Source: JACCTU01 sp963737405 (GTDB taxonomy: Bacteria > Actinomycetota > Thermoleophilia > Gaiellales > Gaiellaceae). From it: a DNA stretch of 64,000 nt. Under the pieces are notes generated by a model. That model was given only the letters and a program-made list of their open reading frames with translations. It was not told the DNA's origin and made no database searches. Positions 1 through 8,757 of the stretch are shown piece by piece (position 1 is the first letter of the stretch; the number at the start of each line of letters is the position of its first letter). Location of the stretch: NCBI GenBank assembly GCA_963737405.1, contig CAVTSL010000012.1:186001-250000 (forward strand), in the 5' to 3' direction. The position numbers and the translations under genes were made by a program.

Positions 1-159
1 GTACGGCTCGTCGTCGACCTGGCGCGAGCTGAGCGGCGACGTGTCGCGGTAGTTGAAGAGCCGCAGGTCGAGCTCGGTCCCGAGCACCGCGGCGAGCGGC
101 CGCTGCTCCGTCAACCATGCGTAGGCGTGCGGAATGAGCGTGAAGACGTCGATCTGCAC
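1..159 (-). CDS. trmD: tRNA (guanine-N1)-methyltransferase TrmD, N-terminal part, cut by window edge
   Basis: Only the first 53 codons are inside the window. The reading begins at a GTG (157-159) and gives VQIDVFTLIPHAYAWLTEQ, then NYRDTSPLSSRQVDDEPY. This matches the TrmD start, where the family has (M)xIDIFTLFP and, about 35 residues later, the N-x-R-x-x-S/T...R-x-V-D-D-x-P-Y stretch that precedes the SAM-binding trefoil knot. TrmD places m1G37 on tRNAs that read C-starting codons and prevents +1 slippage. It lies 12 bases after the rimM stop, the usual rpsP-rimM-trmD order. The knot and catalytic Asp are outside the window. Confidence 0.9.
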   Translation of the reverse strand, partial: MQIDVFTLIPHAYAWLTEQRPLAAVLGTELDLRLFNYRDTSPLSSRQVDDEPY

Positions 160-171
160 AGGGGCGTGAGG

Positions 172-642
172 TTACTGGCCGTCCGCGAAGCCGCGCGAGA
201 CAACGATTCGCCCCGCGTCGAGATCGACCTGCCGCACGCAGTCCTCGACGAGCGGGAGCAACAGGCCTGAGTCGAGCTCCAGCACGTCGTTCGCAGCGTA
301 GTTCGAGACATCGCGCACGCTGCCGAGCGATCGGCCCTCCTCCTCGACCACCTCGAGCCCGATCAGGTCCGCGACGTAGTACTCGTCCTCGCCGGTCGGC
401 GGGAGCGACGAGCGCGGAACCTCGAGAACGCTGCCGCGCTCCGGACGACGGTCGAGCCGGATCACGAGGCGCCCACCGGACCGCTTCGACTCCTCGACGT
501 GCGCCTGCTCACCCGCGACGAGCAGCTCGGCGCCGACGGCAAACCGGTCGGGGTCGTCACTCGCTCCCTCGACCACGAAGGCTCCGCCGACACCGTGCGG
601 CTTGCCCACCCGACCCACGACGACGAGCTCCTCAGCCGGCAA
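172..642 (-). CDS. rimM: 16S rRNA processing protein RimM
   Basis: 156 residues, close to the usual RimM length. The N-terminal beta-barrel starts with the family signature VGRVGKPHGVGGAF at residues 9-22. The second half (about 85-155) is a PRC-barrel, with EYYVADLIGLEV and an NDVLEL turn. RimM binds ribosomal protein S19 and helps mature the 30S head. Its start overlaps the 3' end of the upstream KH-domain gene by 11 bases, and trmD follows 12 bases later, so the genes are likely co-transcribed and coupled. Confidence 0.95.
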   Translation of the reverse strand: MPAEELVVVGRVGKPHGVGGAFVVEGASDDPDRFAVGAELLVAGEQAHVEESKRSGGRLVIRLDRRPERGSVLEVPRSSLPPTGEDEYYVADLIGLEVVEEEGRSLGSVRDVSNYAANDVLELDSGLLLPLVEDCVRQVDLDAGRIVVSRGFADGQ

Positions 643-862
643 TCTCGAGCACGACGCGTCGGTTCTCGTGTGCTCCGCCCGCCCGGACCACCGTCCGGAG
701 CGCGCGTGCGATTCGTCCCTGGCGGCCGATCACCTTGCCGACGTCGCCCTCGGCCACGTGCAGGTGGAGCACGAGCGCGTCGTCGCGGTCCTCGCGCTCG
801 ACCCGGACCGCGTCGGGCTCGTCGACGAGGCTGCGCGCGAGGAACTCGACGAGCTCGGCCAC
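632..862 (-). CDS. khpA: KH-domain RNA-binding protein (KhpA/YlqC family)
   Basis: 76 residues made almost wholly of one KH domain. The RNA-gripping GxxG loop is visible in GDVGKVIGRQGRIARALR (about residues 39-56). Short proteins of this type sit between rpsP and rimM in many Gram-positive genomes. They bind structured RNAs, and in some species pair with KhpB to affect cell-size control. The start is GTG at 860-862, one base after the rpsP stop. It overlaps rimM by 11 bases. Confidence 0.92.
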   Translation of the reverse strand: MAELVEFLARSLVDEPDAVRVEREDRDDALVLHLHVAEGDVGKVIGRQGRIARALRTVVRAGGAHENRRVVLEIAG

Positions 863-863
863 G

Positions 864-1109
864 TCAGGCGTTCAGGTTCTTGATCTTGAGCAGCCGTGAG
901 ACGGTGCCCGACGGCTGCGCACCCTTGCCGAGCCAGTCCTTCACCTTCTCTTCGTCGAAGTCGATCGTCGACGGGTCGGTCTGCGGGTTGTAGCGACCGA
1001 CGATCTCGATGAACTTGCCGTCGCGCGGCGAGCGCGAATCGGCGACGACGACGCGGTAGATCGGGTTCTTCTTCGAGCCCACCCGCGTCAACCTCATGCG
1101 AACTGCCAT
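864..1109 (-). CDS. rpsP: 30S ribosomal protein S16
   Basis: 81 residues. The opening MAVRMRLTRVGSKKNPIYRV and the later FIEIVGRYNPQTDP are the S16 signature. The ATG at 1107-1109 is preceded by a strong GGAGGTGA ribosome binding site that overlaps the ffh stop. It heads the rpsP-khpA-rimM-trmD block directly downstream of ffh, separated from it by one base. Confidence 0.97.
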   Translation of the reverse strand: MAVRMRLTRVGSKKNPIYRVVVADSRSPRDGKFIEIVGRYNPQTDPSTIDFDEEKVKDWLGKGAQPSGTVSRLLKIKNLNA

Positions 1110-1110
1110 T

Positions 1111-2502
1111 TCACCTCCGGTTCTTCGACCGTTTCTTCTTCTTGGACTTTCGCGGAACGGCTCGAGCGGGAGGGGCGCCGTTGCCGACGTCGCCGAGGCC
1201 CGGAAGCTGCGGCATCTTGCCCTTGCTCATGCCCTTCATCATCTTCTCCATCTGCTTGCGGGCCTCGAGCAGCCGGTTGACCTGCTGCACGTTCGTCCCG
1301 CTTCCGTTCGCGATCCGAATCCGACGCTTGCCGTCGATCAGGTGCGGGGTGCTCCGCTCCTGCGGCGTCATCGAGAGCACGATCGCCTCGACGCGCTTCA
1401 GCTCGTTCTCGTCGATGTTCACGTCCTTCAGCTGCGACCCGACGCCGGGGAGCAGCTTCAGCACTCCCTGGAGCGGTCCCATCTTGCGGAGCATCCGCTG
1501 TGCGGACAGGAAGTCGTCGAACGTGAACTGCCCCTTCCGGATCCGCGCCTCCATCGCCTCCTGCTCGTCTTCCTCGATCGCCTGCTCGGCCTTCTCGACG
1601 AGCGAGAGCACGTCGCCCATGCCGAGGATTCGCGACGCCATGCGATCGGGGTGGAAGTACTCGAGCTGGTCGAGCTTCTCGCCGACGGAGACGAGCTTGA
1701 TCGGACGGCCCGTCACTGCCTTGACCGAGAGCGCGGCGCCTCCGCGCGCATCGCCGTCGAGCTTCGTCAGGACGACGCCGTCGAACGCGACATGCTCCTG
1801 GAAGCTCTGCGCGACGCGCACCGCTTCCTGACCGGTCATCGAGTCGAGCACGAGCAGGACGTTGTGCGGCTTCGACTCCTTGCGGACACGCGCGAGCTCG
1901 TCCATCAAGTCCTCGTCGACGTGCAGGCGGCCGGCGGTGTCGAGGATGACCGTGTCGCGGCCGTCGGCCTGCGCGCGTGCGAGCCCGTCGCGGACCGCGG
2001 CGACGGGATCGCGGCGCTCCTCGCTGTACACCGGCACCTGGATCTGGCGGCCGAGCTGCTCGAGCTGGTCGATCGCCGCGGGGCGCTGCAGGTCGGCCGC
2101 GACGAGCGCAGGCTGCTTCCCGTCCTTGCGCAGGAGCAGCGCGAGCTTCGCCGCTGCGGTCGTCTTGCCCGAGCCCTGGAGGCCGGCGAGCAGGATGACC
2201 GTCGGCTGCTTCGACGTGAAGACGATCCGCGAGCCGCCCGTGCCCATGAGCGCAGTCAGCTCGTCGTGCACGATCTTCACGACCTGCTGGCCCGGCGTCA
2301 CCGACTTGAGGACGTCCTGCCCCATCGCGCGTTCGCGGACGCGCGCCGTGAAGTCCTTCACGACCTCGAGATTGACGTCGGCTTCGAGCAGGGCGAGACG
2401 GATCTCGCGCATCGCGCGAGAAATCGACTCTTCGTCGAGCGTCCCGCGTTTCCTGAGATCTCCGAGAGCGCCCTGCAGCCGGTCGCTAAGCGTGTCGAAC
2501 AC
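1111..2502 (-). CDS. ffh: signal recognition particle protein Ffh (SRP54)
   Basis: 463 residues, full length. The four-helix N domain is followed by the GTPase G domain with Walker A GLQGSGKTT (107-115), DTAGRLHVDEDLMDEL (about 187) and TKLDGDARGG (about 245). The C-terminal methionine-rich M domain ends in a lysine-rich tail. It binds the 4.5S RNA and signal peptides, then docks with FtsY. FtsY is encoded 380 bases away on the same strand. GTG start at 2500-2502. No SRP RNA gene is visible here. Confidence 0.97.
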   Translation of the reverse strand: MFDTLSDRLQGALGDLRKRGTLDEESISRAMREIRLALLEADVNLEVVKDFTARVRERAMGQDVLKSVTPGQQVVKIVHDELTALMGTGGSRIVFTSKQPTVILLAGLQGSGKTTAAAKLALLLRKDGKQPALVAADLQRPAAIDQLEQLGRQIQVPVYSEERRDPVAAVRDGLARAQADGRDTVILDTAGRLHVDEDLMDELARVRKESKPHNVLLVLDSMTGQEAVRVAQSFQEHVAFDGVVLTKLDGDARGGAALSVKAVTGRPIKLVSVGEKLDQLEYFHPDRMASRILGMGDVLSLVEKAEQAIEEDEQEAMEARIRKGQFTFDDFLSAQRMLRKMGPLQGVLKLLPGVGSQLKDVNIDENELKRVEAIVLSMTPQERSTPHLIDGKRRIRIANGSGTNVQQVNRLLEARKQMEKMMKGMSKGKMPQLPGLGDVGNGAPPARAVPRKSKKKKRSKNRR

Positions 2503-2563
2503 GGCCGCAGAAGTGTACTGACGCCCTTAGGCTCCTCCGAGCAACGCCAGGAAAGGAGCCCGT

Positions 2564-2776
2564 ATGGCCGAGGTAGCGAAAGTCGTGAGGATCATCGGCT
2601 CGTCGCCGGAGAGCTTCGCGAAGGCGGCCGACGCCGCGGTTCAGGAGGCGTCGAAGACGATCCGGGGCATCTCCGGTGCGCACGTCGTCTCGATGTCGGC
2701 GATCGTCGAAGGCGACCGGATCAGCCAGTACCGGACCACGGTGGACATCGCGTTCGGCGTCGAGAGCCCCGGATAG
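2564..2776 (+). CDS. dodecin-like small protein
   Basis: 70 residues. The start MAEVAKVVRIIGSSPESF and the ASKTIRGI helix match dodecins, small beta-alpha-beta-beta proteins that form hollow dodecamers storing flavin. The ATG at 2564 has a clear GGAAAGGAG site at 2550-2558. The tryptophan that stacks on the flavin in characterised dodecins (W-F-E-V after the helix) is replaced here: the sequence reads G38-A39-H40-V. The usual Gln in the F/Y-Q-V-T strand is Arg57. It is a dodecin fold by sequence, but flavin binding is doubtful. It lies alone on plus between ffh and ftsY. Confidence 0.85.
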   Translation: MAEVAKVVRIIGSSPESFAKAADAAVQEASKTIRGISGAHVVSMSAIVEGDRISQYRTTVDIAFGVESPG

Positions 2777-2814
2777 ACCGGCACACACTCGGCACGAAGC
2801 CGTGACAGACACGT

Positions 2815-2853
2815 ACGACGGCCCTCGATAGCGTTTGTGTTGGGGGCCGTCGT
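2815..2853. terminator. hairpin between convergent dodecin and ftsY genes
   Basis: ACGACGGCCC at 2815-2824 pairs perfectly with GGGCCGTCGT at 2844-2853, a 10-bp GC-rich stem with a 19-base loop. It lies in the 102-base gap between two convergent genes, so it could stop transcription in both directions. There is no T-run, as is common in high-GC actinobacteria. A second palindrome, CCCCCATGGGGG, follows at 2859-2870. Confidence 0.5.
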
Positions 2854-2878
2854 GCCGCCCCCCATGGGGGTGCGCCGA

Positions 2879-3829
2879 TCAGCCCGCGACGAGCGCCTGC
2901 GCGAAGTCCCGGGGGTCGAACGGCCGCAGATCCTCGAGCTGCTCCCCCACGCCGACGAGCTTCACGGGCAGGCCGAGCTCGTGCGCGATCGCGACCGCGA
3001 TCCCGCCCTTCGCCGAGCCGTCGAGCTTCGTCAGCGCGACGCCGGTGACGCCGACCGCCTCGCCGAACAGCCGGGCCTGCTGCAGCCCGTTCTGACCCGT
3101 CGTCGCGTCGACGACGAGGAGCACCTCGTGCGGCGCCCCCTCGCGCTTGCGCTCGATCACGCGGCGCACCTTGGCGAGCTCCTCCATCAGGTTCTGCTGC
3201 GTATGGAGGCGACCTGCGGTGTCGACGATGACGACGTCGGCGCCGTCGCGCTCGGCCCGCTCGATCGCGTCGTAGGCGACCGCCGCGGGGTCTCCCCCGC
3301 GCTCGCCGCCGACGAACGACGCGCCGGCGCGCTCGGCCCAGATCTCGAGCTGCTCCTCCGCGGCAGCGCGGAAGGTGTCGGCCGCGCCGACGACGACGCC
3401 GTGCCCGTGCTCGCGCAGGCGCATCGCGAGCTTGCCGATCGTCGTCGTCTTGCCGGTCCCGTTCACGCCGACGACGAGGATGACCGCGGGACGCTCGTGG
3501 ACGTCGAGCTGTCCGGGCTCGCCGAGGAGCTCCGTCAGCTCGTCGACGAGCGCGCCCGAGAGGTCGGGCACATCGCCGCGCTGCTCGAGCCGCCGCACGA
3601 CCTCCGCGGTCGCCGGAACCCCGACGTCCGCCGTGATCAGCGCCTCCTCGAGCCGCTCCCACGCCGCCTCGTCCGAGGGGTCGAACACCGCGGACTCCAG
3701 CTGCTCGGTCAGCGCGCGCCGCGACCGGCCGAGCGAGTCGCGCAGCCGCCCGAGGAACCCCTGACGCTCCTCGTCCGACTCCGGCCGTGCGCCGTCCTCG
3801 CCGAGCAGCTCCGCCCATGACCTCGCCAT
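2879..3829 (-). CDS. ftsY: signal recognition particle receptor FtsY
   Basis: 316 residues from ATG 3827-3829 (MARSWAELLGEDG). Helical N domain (about 25-105), then the GTPase: Walker A GVNGTGKTT at 121-129, DTAGRLHTQQNLMEEL, and TKLDGSAKGG. These match FtsY, the membrane-side SRP receptor. The N-terminal extension ahead of the N domain is only about 20 residues, so the long acidic A domain of enterobacterial FtsY is absent. Membrane attachment is probably through the short basic N-terminal helix. In many actinobacteria ftsY follows smc, as it does here with one plus-strand gene between them. Confidence 0.96.
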   Translation of the reverse strand: MARSWAELLGEDGARPESDEERQGFLGRLRDSLGRSRRALTEQLESAVFDPSDEAAWERLEEALITADVGVPATAEVVRRLEQRGDVPDLSGALVDELTELLGEPGQLDVHERPAVILVVGVNGTGKTTTIGKLAMRLREHGHGVVVGAADTFRAAAEEQLEIWAERAGASFVGGERGGDPAAVAYDAIERAERDGADVVIVDTAGRLHTQQNLMEELAKVRRVIERKREGAPHEVLLVVDATTGQNGLQQARLFGEAVGVTGVALTKLDGSAKGGIAVAIAHELGLPVKLVGVGEQLEDLRPFDPRDFAQALVAG

Positions 3830-3853
3830 CGCGGGCCACGATAGCCTCCGGCT

Positions 3854-4198
3854 GTGGCGACCTGGCAGGACGTCGTGGCGCTCGGCCTGCGCCTGCCGGA
3901 GGCGGAGGAGAGCACGACGTACCGCCAGCCCGCGCTCAAGGTGCGCGGCCGGACGTTCGCCTGGCTCAGCCCTCACGAGGACGGGGCGCTCGTGCTCCGC
4001 TGCGACCTCGGCGAGCGCGCGCTGATGATCGAGTCGCAGCCGGACGTCTTCTGGACGACGGCGCACTACGCCGGGCACCCGATGGTGCTCGTCCACCTCG
4101 ACGCGATCGGGGACGACGAGCTCCTCGACCGGGTCGCCGAGTCGTGGCTGCTGACCGCACCGCCGCGGCTCGCGGCGACCCTGGAAGCAGCAGACTAG
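3854..4198 (+). CDS. MmcQ/YjbR family protein
   Basis: 114 residues from GTG 3854. The sequence follows the YjbR/MmcQ (CyaY-like fold) family: an N-terminal helix with LRLPEAEESTTY, then F-x-W and the strand order ending in WLLTAPPRLAATLE. These small proteins have a double-wing DNA-binding-like fold, but their role is not settled. The gene is transcribed away from ftsY (24-base gap) and runs tail to tail into smc with a 4-base overlap at 4195-4198. Confidence 0.75.
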   Translation: MATWQDVVALGLRLPEAEESTTYRQPALKVRGRTFAWLSPHEDGALVLRCDLGERALMIESQPDVFWTTAHYAGHPMVLVHLDAIGDDELLDRVAESWLLTAPPRLAATLEAAD

Positions 4199-6806
4199 GC
4201 CGCGCCGGCCGCGATCGCCTCTTCGCGCGGCAGCCGCCGCGAGACGATCTGCGAGATGCCGTCCGCGCCCATCGTCACGCCGTAGAGCACGTCGGCCGCC
4301 TCCATCGTGCGCTTCTGGTGCGTGATCACGATGAACTGCGCGCGGTCGGCGTAGCGCCGCAGCAGCTCGACGAAGCGGCCGATGTTCGTGTCGTCGAGCG
4401 CAGCCTCGACCTCGTCGAGGAGGTAGAACGGGCACGGCCGCGCGAGGAAGAGCGCGAAGAGGAACGAGATCGCGCCGAGCGCCTTCTCGCCGCCGGACAG
4501 GAGCGACAGCCGCGTGACCTTCTTGCCCGCCGGGCGGAGCTCGACCTCGATCCCCGGCTGCTCCTCCTCCGACTCGGGCTCGACGAGACGGAGCCGCCCC
4601 TCGCCGCCGGGGAAGAGCGTCGTCGCGACCTCGTGGAAGTGCTCCTCGACCGCCGCGTACGTCTCGGCGAAGCGGCGCCTGACCGTCTCGTCGAGGTCGG
4701 TGCGGAGCTGCTCCAGCTCGGTCAGGCTCGTCTCGAGGTCCGCGCGCTGCGTCGAGAGCTCCTCGAGCCGCTCCTTCTCCGACTCGTACTCCTGCTTCGC
4801 CAGCGGATTGACCTGGCCGAGAGCGAGCCGCCGCTTCTCGAGCCGCTCGACGCGCTCGGCGAGCGCCTCGCGGTCGTCGCCCTCGGCGGGCTCCGCGCCG
4901 GCATCCTCGAGCCGGCGCCGCGCCTCCGTCGCCTCGGCTTCGACGCGAGCGAGCTCGACCTCGACGCCGCTCGCACGTTCGGACGCCTCGGCGGCCTCGC
5001 GCCGCAGCTCGACCTCCTGCGCGCCGAGCGTCCGCAGCGACTCGCCGAGCTCCTGCGCCCGGTGCGACCCGGCGTCGACGCGCGCGCGCATCGGCGACTC
5101 GAGACGGCCGCTCGACTCGACCGCGCCCTGGAGGGCCGCCATCGCACGCTCGGCAATCCGCGCCAGCCTCGCCGCCGCGACCGGATCGAGCCGGCCCGAC
5201 GGCAGCGCGTCGAGCGCCGCGCGGGCAGCCGCCGCGGCCGCCTGCGCCTCGGCGGCGCGCGACGACGCGGCAAGAAGCTCGCGATCGAGCTGCGTCGATC
5301 GACGCCGACAGCTCGCGGCGGCGCGCCTCGAGCTCGAGCAGCACGGCTTCTGCCGCCTCGCCCGCAGAACCACAGCTCGCCGGTCGCCGGGTCGTACCCG
5401 AACCCTTCGCGCGTGACGGCGCGCTCCGTCTGCGCGAGCAAGTCCTCCTTCGCGACGACGCGTGCCTCGCGGAAGGGTTCCGGAGGCCGTGTGACGACCG
5501 TGAGGCTGCCGAGCCCGGCAGCGCGTGCACGCTCGAGCAACCGAAGCGCCGTGGCCGCGTCGGCAGCGACGACCGCCGAGGCACGCGAGCGCAGCGCGGC
5601 CGCAACCGCGCGCTCGTCGCCCGGTGCGACGTCGAGCTGCGACAGCGCGATCCGCTCGCCCTCTTCGGCGAGCGCGCGTGCAGCCGGCGGGATCCCCTCG
5701 CGCTCGGCCAGCGTCCGCTCGAGCGCGGCGAGGCTCGTGCGCGCAAGTGAGAGCCGCTCGGCGAGCTCTTCACGCGCCTTCGAAGCGGCCGAGGCCACGG
5801 CGGCGGACTCCGCGGCGGTCCGACGGAGCTCGGCGCCGTTCGTGAACGTCTCCTCCGCGCTCGGCAGACCCGCGCGCAGCGACGCGATCGACTCGAGACG
5901 GAGCGTCAGCCGCTCGCCCGCGCTTCGGAGCCGATACAGGGCGGCCGTCGCCTCCTCGCGCTTCCCGGCCGCGTCGGTGAGCTCCTCCTCGACCCCGTTC
6001 CGCTCGACGAGCAGCGACTCGAGCCGCTCGTTCACGTGGCGTCGCGCCAGCGCAGCCGCCGTCCGGCGCTCTTCGCCCTCGGTCATGCGCGCCCCGAGCG
6101 CGTCGAGATCGAGCTGTGCGACGCGCGCGCGAAGCGACGCGATCTCGCCGCCGAGCTTCTCTGCCCGTTCCGCCGCAGTCGCCTGCAGCGCGAGCGGCCG
6201 GAGGCGCTTCTTCACCTCGGCCTCGACGTCGCGCGCACGCTCGACCTGGAGCGCGACGCGCTGCAGCTTCAGCTCGGCCCGGTGCCGCTGGCGCTTGAAG
6301 CGGCCGAGCCCTGCGGCCTCCTCGATCATCTCGCGCCGCTTCTCCGGCGACGACGAGAGCACCTCCTCGACCTTTCCCTGCCCGATGATCGAGTGCATCG
6401 CGCCGCCGAGCCCGAGGTCGGCGAGCAGCTCGACGAGGTCGATCCGGCGCACCGCCGCCCTGTTGACGAGGTACTGCCCCTCCCCGCCCCGGTGCAGCCG
6501 CCGGGCGATCGAGAGCTCGGAGTAGTCGACCGGCCCGTCGCCGTCGGCGTTGTCGAAGAGGAGCTCGACCTCGCAGAAGTCGACCGACTTGCGGCCGGAC
6601 GCACCGGCGAAGAGCACGTCGTCGGGCTTCTCGGCGCGGAGCTCCGACGGCGAGAGCGAACCCGCGGCCCAGACGATCCCGTCGGAGACGTTCGACTTCC
6701 CGGAGCCGTTCGGTCCGACCACGACGGCCACGCCGGGCTCGAGCCGGACTTCCACCGGGTCGGGGAACGACTTGAAGCCGCGCAGCTTGATCGCGCTCAG
6801 GTGCAC
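4195..6806 (-). CDS. smc: chromosome segregation protein SMC, compact, two reading-frame breaks
   Basis: ATP-binding N-terminal head with Walker A GPNGSGKSN at residues 31-39, then coiled coil, a hinge-like part (about 382-475) and a second coil. The C-terminal head has the LSGGEKALGAISFLFALF signature, Walker B LLDEVEAALDD and a THQKRTM switch. SMC with ScpA and ScpB (both at 56-57 kb) compacts chromosomes. The frame changes twice just after the hinge: near 5363 (WFCG then EAAEAVLLELEARRREL) and near 5291 (SASID then QLDRELLAASS). Each change equals one extra base. Removing them gives about 869 residues, against 1,150-1,200 normally, with both coil arms shortened. The breaks look like sequencing indels, since the protein is conserved on both sides. 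Confidence 0.9.
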
Positions 6807-6849
6807 GCGTGCGGGAGGCTAGCGGGCGGCGCGGATGCCGCGACGGCGA

Positions 6850-7491
6850 TCAGTCCGAGAGGAAGCCGAGGCGGTCGAGTGCCTCGAGCGCGGCCTCTTG
6901 CTCTGCATCCTTCTTCGTCCGCCCCATCCCCGACCCGACCTGCTCGCCGTCGACGAGCGCCGCGCAGGTGAACGTCCGGTCGTGCGGCGGGCCGTCCGTC
7001 GTGAGCGTGACGTACTCGACCCGCTGGCCGCGCTTCGCGAGCTCCTCCTGGAGCGACGTCTTGTGGTCGACGGGCTCGTGGAGCGCCTCCTCGATCTGGC
7101 CCTCGAAGGCGGCGACGATCGGCTGGGCGATCCCGTCGAGGCCGCGCTCGAGGTAGAGACCCGCGAGGACGGCCTCCATGAGCGCTGCGAGGACGTTCGT
7201 CGAGCGCCTGAGATCGTCCGGGATCTCGCCGCTCTCCTCCAGGCGGCGGTCGAGCCCGACCTCCGCGGCGACGATCGCGCAGGACCGCCGCGAGACGACG
7301 TGCGCCCGGATCTTCGAGAGCTGCCCTTCGGTGAACTCCGGGTAGCGGTCGTAGAGCGCGCGGGCGAGGACGAAGCCGAGCACGCTGTCGCCGAGGAACT
7401 CCAGCCGCTCGTACGACTCGACGCGATCCTCGGTCTGCGATGGATGGCGGAAGACCTGCTCGAGCCGGGCGGCCGGCAGCTCGTCGATCAG
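6850..7491 (-). CDS. rnc: ribonuclease III, start codon unresolved
   Basis: Catalytic RNase III domain followed by a dsRNA-binding domain (HKTSLQEELAKRG ... GSGMGRTKKDAEQEAALEAL). The essential signature YERLEFLGDSVLG is encoded at about 7380-7420, and homology continues upstream through LERLIDELPAARLEQVF to about 7500. The first ATG/GTG/TTG in this frame is the GTG at 7383, inside the signature, so a protein starting there would be dead. No canonical start exists between there and acpP. I place the end at the only near-cognate codon, CTG 7489-7491. A lost base near the start is an equal possibility. It follows acpP closely and precedes smc, the standard order. Confidence 0.85.
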   Translation of the reverse strand: MIDELPAARLEQVFRHPSQTEDRVESYERLEFLGDSVLGFVLARALYDRYPEFTEGQLSKIRAHVVSRRSCAIVAAEVGLDRRLEESGEIPDDLRRSTNVLAALMEAVLAGLYLERGLDGIAQPIVAAFEGQIEEALHEPVDHKTSLQEELAKRGQRVEYVTLTTDGPPHDRTFTCAALVDGEQVGSGMGRTKKDAEQEAALEALDRLGFLSD

Positions 7492-7513
7492 GCGCTCGAG
7501 CGCCGCAGTGTCT

Positions 7514-7759
7514 CTACTGGTGGGTCGAGACGTAGTCGACGGCCTGCCCGACGGTCTGGATCTTCTGGGCGTCCTCGTCCGAGATCTTGATCCCGAACTG
7601 GTCCTCGAGCTCCATGATCAGCTCGACGAGGTCGAGCGAGTCCGCATCGAGGTCTTCCGTGAAGGACGCCTCCTCGGTGACCTCGTTCTCGTCGATGCCG
7701 AGCTGCTCCGTCAAGACATCTTTGACCCGCTCGAAGACTTCCTCGCGCGACGCTGCCAT
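7514..7759 (-). CDS. acpP: acyl carrier protein
   Basis: 81 residues, acidic, with the phosphopantetheine attachment motif DADSLDLVELIMELE; the modified serine is Ser41. AcpP carries growing acyl chains in fatty-acid synthesis. It lies between plsX, which uses acyl-ACP, and rnc, the conserved plsX-acpP-rnc arrangement. ATG at 7757-7759 with a GTGAGG ribosome site overlapping the end of plsX. Confidence 0.97.
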   Translation of the reverse strand: MAASREEVFERVKDVLTEQLGIDENEVTEEASFTEDLDADSLDLVELIMELEDQFGIKISDEDAQKIQTVGQAVDYVSTHQ

Positions 7760-7765
7760 CTCACC

Positions 7766-8755
7766 TCACTTCGTCGGAACCTCGGGGCGCGCGGAATCTA
7801 CCACCATCCGCTCGGAAAGACGATCCACCACGCCGTGCTCGACGCCGCGGGCCGCAAGGCGGATCGCGTTCGCGATCGCCGTCCGGGACGAGTTCCCGTG
7901 GGCGATCACCGACAGGCCGCGCAGGCCGAGGAGGTAGGCGCCGCCGTAGGTGTCCGGGTCGAGACGGTTTCGGAGCCCGCGCGCGGCCGGCCGGATCAGG
8001 AGGCCGCCGAGCTTCCCGCGCGTCGTCGCGGCGACCTCCTCGCGAAGCGCGTCGAGCAGCTCCTTGATCGTCCCCTCGAGGAGCTTGAGCGCGACGTTGC
8101 CGGTGAAGCCGTCGGTGACGACCACGTCGGCCGCGAACCGCAGGAGCTCGCGCGCCTCCGTGTTGCCCCGGAAGTTGAGGCTGCTCTCCGTGAGGAGCGC
8201 GTGCGCCTCGAGCGTCAGCTGGTTCCCCTTCTCGTCCTCCTCGCCGATCGAGAGGAGCCGTACCTCGGGGTTCGCCCGCTCGAGGACCTCCTCGGCGAAG
8301 ACCGAGCCCATGTGGCCGAACTGGAGCAGGTGCTCCGGCCGCGCGTCGGCGTTCGCCCCGGCGTCGATCAGGACGGTGGCGCCGTAGCGCGCAGGGATCA
8401 CGGCCGCGATCGCCGGTCGCATCACGCCCTTCAGGCGCCGGATTTCGAGGAGGCCGGCTGCGAGCATCGCGCCGGTGTTCCCGGCCGAGACGACGACGTC
8501 GGCCTCGCCGCGTCCGACCGCCCGATTGGCCGCGACGAGCGAGCTGTCCGGCTTCGAGCGCACCGCTTCGGCCGGCTTCTCGTCCATCCCGATCGTGTCG
8601 GCCGCCTCGACGAGCTGGAGGCCGCCGGTGTCGAGCCCGGCCGGGCCGAAGAGGATCGGCTCGATGACCTCGCTCTGCGCCTCGAGCGCGCCCGCGACGA
8701 TCTCGTCGGGCGCTCGGTCCCCGCCCATCGCGTCGACGGCGACGCGGGTTGCCAC
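7766..8755 (-). CDS. plsX: phosphate acyltransferase PlsX
   Basis: 329 residues from GTG 8753-8755, two bases after the rpmF stop. The N-terminus VATRVAVDAMGGDRAPDEIV is the PlsX signature; further on come VVSAGNTGAMLAA, the central DAGAN, and VTDGFTGNVALKLLEG. PlsX converts acyl-ACP to acyl-phosphate for membrane phospholipid synthesis, the substrate used by PlsY. The rpmF-plsX-acpP-rnc run is probably one transcript. Confidence 0.96.
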   Translation of the reverse strand: MATRVAVDAMGGDRAPDEIVAGALEAQSEVIEPILFGPAGLDTGGLQLVEAADTIGMDEKPAEAVRSKPDSSLVAANRAVGRGEADVVVSAGNTGAMLAAGLLEIRRLKGVMRPAIAAVIPARYGATVLIDAGANADARPEHLLQFGHMGSVFAEEVLERANPEVRLLSIGEEDEKGNQLTLEAHALLTESSLNFRGNTEARELLRFAADVVVTDGFTGNVALKLLEGTIKELLDALREEVAATTRGKLGGLLIRPAARGLRNRLDPDTYGGAYLLGLRGLSVIAHGNSSRTAIANAIRLAARGVEHGVVDRLSERMVVDSARPEVPTK

Positions 8756-8757
8756 CG

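Noticed and set aside
1096..2805. Long plus-strand frame opposite ffh
   Set aside because: Arg/Leu/Asp-rich shadow of ffh caused by high GC; no domain, and ffh on minus has every SRP54 motif.
2879..5773. A 964-residue minus-strand frame spanning ftsY and half of smc
   Set aside because: Only the last 316 codons are FtsY, with their own ATG at 3829; the rest is an out-of-frame shadow of smc apart from the short stretch between the two smc frame breaks.
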